Part shown: positions 1-4,333 of the stretch, piece by piece
Layout: each line of letters opens with the position of its first letter
How positions within the stretch are numbered: position 1 is the first letter of the stretch
Origin: CAYNQN01 sp964530525
GTDB lineage: Bacteria > Actinomycetota > Acidimicrobiia > Acidimicrobiales > Acidimicrobilacustridaceae
Assembly: GCA_964530525.1 (NCBI GenBank)
Contig: CAZHBH010000087.1
Location: 1 to 7,870, forward strand
Reading direction: 5' to 3'
DNA: 7,870 nt
Notes under the pieces: generated by a model
Database searches by the model: none
Told to the model about the DNA's origin: nothing
The model's input: only the letters and a program-made list of their open reading frames with translations
Translations under genes and position numbers: made by a program

Positions 1-450
1 GTTCGCACCACGTTGAAGAACCTGCGCAACGGGACCACGCTCGACCGCACCTTCCGCGCCGGCGAGAAGGTGAACCGAGCGGTCATCGACAAGCGCGAGA
101 TGCAGTTCCTCTACCGCGAGGGCAGCGACTACGTGTTCATGGACAACACGAGCTACGAGCAGCTGCACGTGAGCACCGACGCGCTCGGATCGGCCCACAA
201 CTACCTGGTGGAGGGCTCGGTGGCCGTGATCGAGCTCTACGACACCGAGATCGTGGGGGTGGAGATCCCCGCCTCGGTGGAGCTGATCATCTCCGACACC
301 GAGCCTGGCCTCCAGGGCGATCGAGTTTCTGGCGCCCGCAAGCCGGCCACCCTCGAGACGGGGTTGGTGGTGCAGGTCCCGCTGTTCGTGAACCCCGGCG
401 ACAGGGTGAAGGTCGACACTCGCAGCGGCGACTACATCACCCGGGCGTGA
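1..450 (+). CDS. efp: Elongation factor P, 3' part (5' end outside the window)
   Basis: Elongation factor P binds ribosomes stalled at consecutive prolines and stimulates peptide bond formation. The frame is open from base 1 to the TGA at 448-450, giving 149 residues. The first residues (VRTTLKNLRNGTTLDRTFR) align with the end of the N-terminal KOW-like domain of known EF-Ps, so the gene starts upstream of the window and about 38-40 residues are missing, including the loop residue that is modified in many species. The TTG at 13 is therefore not a start. The middle OB domain (around GSDYVFMDNTSYEQ) and the C-terminal OB domain are complete. The C-terminus carries the EF-P signature pattern: KPATLETG, VQVPLFVNPGD and VDTRSGDYITRA. 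nusB follows after 88 bases on the same strand, an arrangement seen in many actinobacteria. Identity is certain; modification chemistry cannot be judged here. Confidence 0.97.
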   Translation, partial: VRTTLKNLRNGTTLDRTFRAGEKVNRAVIDKREMQFLYREGSDYVFMDNTSYEQLHVSTDALGSAHNYLVEGSVAVIELYDTEIVGVEIPASVELIISDTEPGLQGDRVSGARKPATLETGLVVQVPLFVNPGDRVKVDTRSGDYITRA

Positions 451-538
451 GCGCCGACCTCGAGTTCGCCGACGATCTCAGCTGCTGGTGCCCGAACCGA
501 CCCGGCCGGGACGGGCGGAGGGCCTGCCTGGTGCCACG

Positions 539-949
539 ATGAGCTACCAGGGCGGTGTCGGCAGCCGCAGGGAGGCTCGTGAGCGGGCCCTGTCGCTGCT
601 CTACGAGGCGGAGTCGAAGGGGTTGTCGGCGGGCGAGGTGGTGGCGCAGCTGCCGGCTCCTCCCGAGCCCTTCTCCGTGGAGTTGGTGGAGGGCGTCGAC
701 GCCTACCTCGGCGAGATCGACGAGCTGATCGGCCGCCTGGCCGAGGACTGGAGCGTGCAGCGCATGCCGGCGATCGATCGGGCAATCCTGCGGCTCGCCA
801 CCTTCGAGCTCGCCCACCGCCCCGAGATCCCCACCGCCGCCATCGTCTCCGAGGCCGTCGAGCTGGCCACCCAGTACTCCACCGACGACTCCAGCAAGTT
901 CGTCAACGGCCTCCTCGCCGCCGTCGCCACCGAGCTCCGCCCTACCTGA
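539..949 (+). CDS. nusB: Transcription antitermination factor NusB
   Basis: NusB is a small all-helical RNA-binding protein that pairs with NusE (ribosomal protein S10) on boxA RNA and supports antitermination of rRNA operons. The ATG at 539 gives 136 residues, close to the usual length of about 140. Family features are visible in order: a basic N-terminal segment SRREARERALSLLYEAE (residues 9-25), the segment around W and R in EDWSVQRMPAIDRAILRLATFEL, then IPTAAIVSEAVELATQYS, and near the end SSKFVNGLLAAV. An in-frame GTG at 488 would add 17 residues of proline- and glycine-rich sequence unlike NusB and has no good ribosome binding site, so 539 is preferred. The nearest purine-rich run (GGAGGG, 517-522) is 16 bases upstream of ATG, so initiation may be weak or coupled to efp. 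Probably co-transcribed with efp. Confidence 0.95.
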   Translation: MSYQGGVGSRREARERALSLLYEAESKGLSAGEVVAQLPAPPEPFSVELVEGVDAYLGEIDELIGRLAEDWSVQRMPAIDRAILRLATFELAHRPEIPTAAIVSEAVELATQYSTDDSSKFVNGLLAAVATELRPT

Positions 950-1009
950 CCGCGGCGAGGACATCCCGATGCGCACCTGCGCGGAGAGGCAGCTCGGGAC
1001 CAGCGCACG

Positions 1010-1055
1010 AAGAAGGGCGGCCCGATAGCTTCGGGAGCAGACCCCGCCCGCTCTT
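1010..1055 (+). terminator. Structured 3' region, possible terminator of efp-nusB
   Basis: About 60 bases after nusB lies a nested inverted repeat. GGGCGG (1015-1020) can pair with CCGCCC (1044-1049). Directly inside it CCCGA (1021-1025) pairs with TCGGG (1031-1035) around the loop TAGCT, with an 8-base bulge on the 3' side. AAGA (1010-1013) can also pair with TCTT (1052-1055). The stem is strong but only the short TCTT run follows it and there is no real T tract. Call it a likely end-of-operon structure rather than a proven intrinsic terminator. The rest of 950-1094 shows no gene. Confidence 0.4.
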
Positions 1056-1094
1056 GTGGTCGGTCGGTCCCGGCGACCGCGATGCGACCCCGGG

Positions 1095-1130
1095 TACACT
1101 TGGTAAGAGAGCAGTTTCACCAAGTGGAGG
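1095..1130 (+). promoter_or_regulatory. Promoter/operator and ribosome binding site of the antitoxin-PIN cassette
   Basis: A perfect 8-bp inverted repeat, CACTTGGT (1097-1104) and ACCAAGTG (1119-1126), is separated by 14 bases, so its centres are 22 bp apart, about two helical turns. The left arm overlaps a -10-like TACACT (1095-1100). The right arm runs into the Shine-Dalgarno GGAGG (1126-1130), seven bases before the ATG at 1138. No convincing -35 is visible. The position suits an operator for autorepression by the AbrB-fold protein encoded next, as is usual for toxin-antitoxin pairs. Repeat and RBS are seen directly; the operator role is inferred. Confidence 0.5.
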
Positions 1131-1137
1131 TGGTCAG

Positions 1138-1371
1138 ATGGGGAGCGCGGCGTTCCGACTGTCGACTTCGGGTCAGATGAGCCTTCCAGCTGCCGTGCGT
1201 CGTCGCTGGAATCTCGAGAAGGGTGGCCAGGTAGAGGTCATCGACTTGGGGTTCGGGGTGCTGACGGTCCCCATGGGCGAGGCACGGCGACTCCTCGACG
1301 CGATCCTTCCCGCCGATGTGCACTACGCGGCTGTCTTCGACGATGACGATCCTGATCTGGCTACTACATGA
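1138..1371 (+). CDS. AbrB/MazE-type (SpoVT-AbrB fold) DNA-binding protein, probable antitoxin
   Basis: A 77-residue protein. Residues about 6-45 fit the swapped-hairpin AbrB fold: FRLSTSGQMSLPAAVRRRW matches the family pattern of a strand, Ser/Lys-Gly-Q, hydrophobic-Pro and then a basic helix, followed by LEKGGQVEVIDLG and a final strand GVLTVP. The C-terminal part (46-77) is a linker plus a very acidic tail with FDDDDPDL at 67-74, the kind of tail antitoxins use to cover their partner. The ATG at 1138 has a GGAGG seven bases upstream. Longer in-frame starts such as 1054 would read through the inverted-repeat promoter and are rejected. The stop overlaps the next start as ATGA (1368-1371), so the two are translationally coupled. 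It probably binds its own promoter repeat. Third codon positions look less GC-biased than in the flanking housekeeping genes, which would fit acquisition by transfer. It could also be a plain AbrB-like regulator. Confidence 0.72.
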   Translation: MGSAAFRLSTSGQMSLPAAVRRRWNLEKGGQVEVIDLGFGVLTVPMGEARRLLDAILPADVHYAAVFDDDDPDLATT

Positions 1372-1796
1372 CGGTCGTCCTCGACGACCATCTGATTCGC
1401 GACTGGATGACCCGACGAGACGATTCCCTCGTCGAGGCGGTGCAGGGGGAGCAGATCGCCACCACGAACCTCTGGACCGTGCGGCTCTGCAAGAGTGCCG
1501 CCAGCGCAAGTGGCGGAGCTCTACTTCAGGGTTGGAGTGAGGTGGAGCGGCGCATCTTGATCAAGAACCTCGTCGCCCTACCCGATGAGGTGACCGTGCT
1601 CCCCATGAGAGACCTTGCCTGGAGGATGGGAGAGCTGATGGCGAGCCACACAGGGCTGTCAGCGTTGGGCGCGGAGGCAGTGGCGGCTGCGGTGGAGCTC
1701 AACGGAAGGCTCCTCGTGTCAGCCCGGGACGATGGCCCTGGGATTCGTCGATGCTGCACGGTGCTCGACGTCGACTACCGGGCACTCCCTCGTTGA
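1368..1796 (+). CDS. PIN-like domain protein, probable toxin partner (divergent active site)
   Basis: A 142-residue protein whose start ATG overlaps the antitoxin stop by four bases. Size, position after an AbrB-fold gene and pattern suggest a PIN-domain protein of the VapC type, which are Mg-dependent ribonucleases. The N-terminal strand VVLDDHLIRDW (3-13) resembles the first PIN strand with its catalytic Asp (D6 or D7). Residues 97-108 (LSALGAEAVAAA) and 115-122 (LLVSARDD) resemble the late helix and strand that normally carry the third and fourth acids. However, the third acid seems to be Gly101 (Glu103 is nearby), the last is shifted (D121/D122), and the central Glu expected near WTVRLC (36-41) is Arg39. 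No signal peptide or membrane segment is visible. It may be an actinobacterial PIN subfamily with a rearranged active site, or an inactive relative. Function as a toxin is inferred from context, not shown. Confidence 0.55.
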   Translation: MTVVLDDHLIRDWMTRRDDSLVEAVQGEQIATTNLWTVRLCKSAASASGGALLQGWSEVERRILIKNLVALPDEVTVLPMRDLAWRMGELMASHTGLSALGAEAVAAAVELNGRLLVSARDDGPGIRRCCTVLDVDYRALPR

Positions 1797-1834
1797 GAGG
1801 GACGTGAGACGGGGATGTTCGATCGTTGAGATCG
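1786..1834 (+). repeat. Two hairpins with identical GTTGA loops and different stems
   Basis: The first hairpin has stem TCCCTC (1786-1791), loop GTTGA (1792-1796) and stem GAGGGA (1797-1802). Its loop contains the stop codon of the PIN-like gene. The second has stem CGATC (1820-1824), loop GTTGA (1825-1829) and stem GATCG (1830-1834). Together they contain a 9-bp direct repeat, TCGTTGAGA, at 1790-1798 and 1823-1831, 33 bp apart. Neither is followed by a T run. Role unknown; they could mark the 3' end of the cassette mRNA. Confidence 0.4.
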
Positions 1835-1850
1835 CAGGAACCGGACTGCG

Positions 1851-2019
1851 GTGGAGCGTGCGAACAAGAACGAGGCCACGTTCAGGCTGCACCTTCTCGC
1901 CTACGCGTTGCGAGCTCACTGGTTGGTGTGCTGGTCGCCAGCTGTTGAGGGGGGTGGTCGGCGGTCTCACAGCGCTGATCGTCGCCGCCGTGATCAGCGT
2001 GGCGATGTTCGTCACCTGA
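1851..2019 (+). pseudogene. Possible remnant of a small membrane protein gene
   Basis: Most of 1797-2011 has no convincing gene. Two fragments look protein-like but lie in different frames. From the GTG at 1851 the frame reads VERANKNEATFR and then loses character. Another frame ends in a clean hydrophobic stretch with a preceding glycine-rich turn (VVGGLTALIVAAVISVAMFVT, about 1951-2016) before TGA at 2017-2019. The second looks like a C-terminal transmembrane helix. This could be a gene broken by a frameshift, or chance in GC-rich DNA. It overlaps the end of the opposite-strand gene by eight bases. Low confidence. Confidence 0.15.
1973..1999 (-). terminator. Hairpin between convergent genes, possible terminator
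   Basis: A perfect 8-bp inverted repeat, CGCTGATC (1973-1980) and GATCAGCG (1992-1999), has an 11-base spacer. It sits 12 bases beyond the stop of the - strand membrane protein gene and about 175 bases beyond the + strand PIN-like gene, so it could end transcripts from either side. There is no T tract on either strand, so termination is only suggested by its location. Confidence 0.35.
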
Positions 2020-3637
2020 GCTCGTGCTGGGCGTCGAGGCGGGCCGTGCAGAGCTTGGCCGGGCCGTTGCGGCCGGCGCTCTGGAGGGTGACCTCCGTCG
2101 GAGGTCCGATGAGCTCGATCACGTGGCCGCGGTTGGGGTTGAAGATGATGAACTGCTCGGGCGTGGCGCCCGGACCGGATGCGCTGATGCGGACGAAGCC
2201 CCCGTCTATGAAGAGGTGCTCTCCAGTGTCGAGGCGGTGGGGCACCGAGCCGTCGGGCTGGGTGCACGTCATGTCCGACGGCAGCGCCGCGTCGAGCTGG
2301 TAGAGCGAGAGCCTGAAGGTGGCCGCAGCGACCAGAGCGTCGTCGAGCGGGCCCGGATCGGGGAGCCAGCCCTCGTCGAGCCCTTGGCGGAGCCACCTCA
2401 TCGTCACCTCCGGGGCGTTGAACCACTCGGGAGCGGGGTGCAGGTCGTCGGGCGCGCCGGCGGCTGCGGGGACGCGGGGGAGCGTCAGCAGCAGCTCCCG
2501 CGCCGCCGCGATGTGCTCGGCGCGGCCCTCCAGCTGGTCTAGCTCGGCCAGGTTGTACGGGATGCCCACGAGCATGGCGATGAAGGCCAGGGCCCCGATG
2601 GGCTTCCAGCGCCTCCAGAGCGCATCCACCGCTACGGCCAGCGCCGGGAGGACGAGGGCGACCACCACCGGGAAGTACCGGGTCTCTCGGGCGCTCTCAG
2701 CGCCGAAGACCCCGGCACGGCCCATGGCGCTGGAAACCAGGAAGAGGGCGGCGCCCACCAGCATCGCCGCTGGTACCGCTGCTCGGCGGCGCAGCTCGTC
2801 GCTGCTCATGGAGCTCCAGGCGAGGATCAGGCCCACGACCGCGATCAAGATGAGCACCCCGCCGAGCCAGCGCAGCTGGGCCATGGAGTCGAAGGCAGCG
2901 TCGAAGCCCTGGACGACGAACCCCACCACGGTGCCCGGCCCGCCGCTTCGCAGCTGGCCGCGGCCGAACGAGATCCACCAGGTCAGGTACAAGACGGCGA
3001 GTGGCAGCACCTGGAAGGCGGCCGCCCGCCAGCCCCGGCGGGCCAACGTGGCCATGCCGGTGACGGCCACCATCGCCACGCCTATGCCCGAGCACCCGAT
3101 GGCAACCAACCCTGCGCCGAGGGCTGCCCAGTCGCGCCACGAGCGCAGGTCGAGCGGCCCGTCGCGGTCGGCGGCGAGCAGCAGCTGGCCGAGCCCGAAG
3201 GCGAGCGAGCCCACGAAGGTGATCTGCACGGCGAACACGATGTTCTCCGCGCCTGAGCCGAGGAACAGGAACACCGACGCGGCCGCCGTGGCGATCCACG
3301 GTCCCACGCCGGCTCCCCGCACCACCGCCCGCAGGAGCGCGGCGGACGCCAGGTGCAGCACTATCACCATCAGCTGGTAGGGCAGGTAGCTGCTCAGGTG
3401 GAAGAGGTGCCACCAGGCTCGCAGGACGATGATGGGCAGGATGTGGAGGTGGTCGTTGTGCGGCCGCAGCAGATCGGCCGGGTCGCTGAGGATGTTGCGG
3501 TTGGCGAGGTAGTCCCATTCGTCGGCGAAGAACCACTGGTCGCGGCCCACCGCCACGTAGAGCACGAGCGCTGCTGCCACCAGTGCCCCGAACGTCCATG
3601 CCGCCCACCGAGCGCTGCTGGCAGGTGTCCCGTTCAT
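2012..3637 (-). CDS. Multi-pass membrane protein, possibly a GT-C-type glycosyltransferase
   Basis: A 541-residue integral membrane protein. It has about ten hydrophobic segments, at roughly residues 11-31, 85-106, 112-128, 138-156, 170-197, 206-224, 257-277, 286-304, 322-342 and 348-366. A hydrophilic C-terminal part of about 170 residues follows and includes one Cys pair (CTQPDG and KLCTAR). The first extracytoplasmic loop contains FFADEWDYL (Asp39-Glu40) and then RPHNDHLHILP (58-68). An acidic pair in the first outer loop is typical of GT-C-fold transferases that use lipid-linked sugars (the PMT, ArnT and related groups), so a role in cell-envelope glycosylation is possible. I do not recognise a specific family. 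The ATG at 3635-3637 is preceded by no good ribosome binding site, but a -10-like sequence lies nine bases upstream, fitting a leaderless mRNA. It diverges from the pyr operon and converges on the antitoxin-PIN cassette. Confidence 0.8.
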   Translation of the reverse strand: MNGTPASSARWAAWTFGALVAAALVLYVAVGRDQWFFADEWDYLANRNILSDPADLLRPHNDHLHILPIIVLRAWWHLFHLSSYLPYQLMVIVLHLASAALLRAVVRGAGVGPWIATAAASVFLFLGSGAENIVFAVQITFVGSLAFGLGQLLLAADRDGPLDLRSWRDWAALGAGLVAIGCSGIGVAMVAVTGMATLARRGWRAAAFQVLPLAVLYLTWWISFGRGQLRSGGPGTVVGFVVQGFDAAFDSMAQLRWLGGVLILIAVVGLILAWSSMSSDELRRRAAVPAAMLVGAALFLVSSAMGRAGVFGAESARETRYFPVVVALVLPALAVAVDALWRRWKPIGALAFIAMLVGIPYNLAELDQLEGRAEHIAAARELLLTLPRVPAAAGAPDDLHPAPEWFNAPEVTMRWLRQGLDEGWLPDPGPLDDALVAAATFRLSLYQLDAALPSDMTCTQPDGSVPHRLDTGEHLFIDGGFVRISASGPGATPEQFIIFNPNRGHVIELIGPPTEVTLQSAGRNGPAKLCTARLDAQHELR

Positions 3638-3646
3638 GCGGTTCGG

Positions 3647-3652
3647 ACCCTA
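3647..3652 (-). promoter_or_regulatory. Candidate -10 element for a leaderless membrane protein mRNA
   Basis: On the - strand TAGGGT (3652 down to 3647) matches the TANNNT form of a -10 box and is nine bases from the ATG at 3637. The transcript would therefore start almost at the start codon. The absence of a Shine-Dalgarno sequence agrees with this. No strong -35 is seen. The hexamer overlaps one copy of the octamer TCGGACCC (3643-3650). Confidence 0.3.
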
Positions 3653-3683
3653 GGGGAGGGCCGAGCCGGGCGCAGTGACCGGG

Positions 3684-3711
3684 GTCGGACCCGGCGTGGC
3701 GGTGCTAACCT
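3684..3711 (+). promoter_or_regulatory. Candidate promoter of the pyr operon
   Basis: TGCTAACCT (3703-3711) is an extended -10 element, with TG one base before TAACCT (3706-3711). The -35 region (about 3684-3690) is weak and lies in a small palindrome GGGTC-G-GACCC (3682-3692). Transcription would start near 3717-3718, exactly at the foot of the PyrR-binding hairpin, so the mRNA would begin with that structure. Confidence 0.45.
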
Positions 3712-3717
3712 CCAGGT

Positions 3718-3756
3718 CTGACCGTGAAGCGGGTCCCGTGAGGCCCGTACGGACAG
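3718..3756 (+). promoter_or_regulatory. PyrR-binding RNA hairpin in the pyr leader
   Basis: The loop GGTCCCGTGAGGCC (3732-3745) fits the known PyrR recognition consensus (ARUCCNGNGAGGYU) except at the end positions. The structure fits too. An upper stem CGGG (3730-3733) pairs with CCCG (3744-3747). Next comes a purine-rich bulge GAAG (3726-3729) on the 5' side. The lower stem pairs CCGT (3722-3725) with ACGG (3749-3752) and CTG (3718-3720) with CAG (3754-3756) around an A-A mismatch. The 3' edge enters the Shine-Dalgarno AGGAGGAG (3755-3762) that serves the GTG at 3767. UMP- or UTP-bound PyrR holding this hairpin would therefore hinder ribosome entry. PyrR-dependent translational repression is known for Mycobacterium smegmatis pyrR. 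Confidence 0.85.
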
Positions 3757-3766
3757 GAGGAGCCGC

Positions 3767-4333
3767 GTGGCTGAGCGCGAGAGACGTCTGACGCCCCCAT
3801 ATGGGGGCGTTTTCGTTGCCCGGAAGAGGGTGATGACCGCTCAGGACATGCAGCGGGCCACCTGGCGGATGGCGCACGAGATCGTCGAGCGCAACCACGG
3901 GACCGACGACGTGGTGCTGGTGGGGCTGCAGACCGGGGGTCTCCCACTCTCCGCCCGGCTGGCCGAGGTTCTCCAGGAGATCGGCCACCACGAGGTGCCC
4001 GTAGGAACGATCGACGTGGCCTTCTACCGCGACGACATCGGCCTCCGTCCCGTGCTGCCCGAGGCGGCCACGGAGATCCCCGGCGACCTCGACGGACGGG
4101 TGGTCGTGCTGGTCGACGACGTGCTGTTCACCGGCCGCACCATCAGGGCGGCGCTGGACGCGCTGCACGACTACGGCCGCCCGAGGGCGGTTCAGCTGGC
4201 GGTGATGGTCGACAGGGGCCACCGGGAGGTGCCCATCCGCCCCGACTTCGTGGGCAAGAACCTGCCCACCCGGCGCGACGAGGTGGTCGACGTCAACGAG
4301 GACGGGGTGGACCTCGGGGAGATGGTCAAGTGA
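3767..4333 (+). CDS. pyrR: PyrR, pyrimidine operon regulator / uracil phosphoribosyltransferase family
   Basis: PyrR binds pyr leader RNA when charged with uridine nucleotides and often also has uracil phosphoribosyltransferase activity. The fold is clear: WRMAHEIVERNHG (33-45), LVGLQTGG (51-58), DVAFYRDDIG (83-92), the PRPP loop VVVLVDDVLFTGRT (112-125), and the PyrR-specific end GRPRAVQLAVMVDRGHRE, IRPDFVGKNLPT. The GTG at 3767 follows a strong AGGAGGAG and gives 188 residues. Its first 22 residues are encoded across the terminator-like palindrome and have no match in the core fold. In-frame alternatives at 3830 (GTG) and 3833 (ATG, 166 residues) have the weaker GGAAGAGG upstream. Mycobacterial PyrRs also carry N-terminal extensions, which favours 3767. 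The usual T-R-G of the segment at 56-58 is T-G-G, which may affect catalysis. It overlaps pyrB by four bases (GTGA). Confidence 0.93.
   Translation: MAERERRLTPPYGGVFVARKRVMTAQDMQRATWRMAHEIVERNHGTDDVVLVGLQTGGLPLSARLAEVLQEIGHHEVPVGTIDVAFYRDDIGLRPVLPEAATEIPGDLDGRVVVLVDDVLFTGRTIRAALDALHDYGRPRAVQLAVMVDRGHREVPIRPDFVGKNLPTRRDEVVDVNEDGVDLGEMVK
3791..3813 (+). terminator. Terminator-like palindrome inside the pyrR reading frame
   Basis: A perfect palindrome of 10 + 10 bases (ACGCCCCCAT at 3791-3800 and its complement at 3801-3810) forms an 8-bp stem with an ATAT loop. It runs directly into TTTT (3810-3813) and then CGTT. This is the best intrinsic terminator shape in the window. It lies 35 bases after the PyrR-binding hairpin and covers codons 9-16 of the frame opened at GTG 3767, so ribosomes translating from there must pass through it. 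Confidence 0.6.

Noticed and set aside
501..510. Palindrome CCCGGCCGGG before nusB
   Set aside because: A GC-only palindrome in GC-rich DNA without other signal; probably chance.
437..1123. Open frame on the - strand across nusB
   Set aside because: Complement of nusB plus intergenic DNA; Arg/Gly/Leu-rich without motifs.
1054..1137. Upstream GTG-like start for the antitoxin gene, adding 28 residues
   Set aside because: The extension would be encoded by the promoter-operator repeat and lacks a ribosome binding site; the ATG at 1138 has a good one and begins just before the AbrB fold.
2319..3380. Open + strand frame opposite the membrane protein gene
   Set aside because: Its translation is low-complexity, while the - strand frame shows coherent membrane helices over its whole length.
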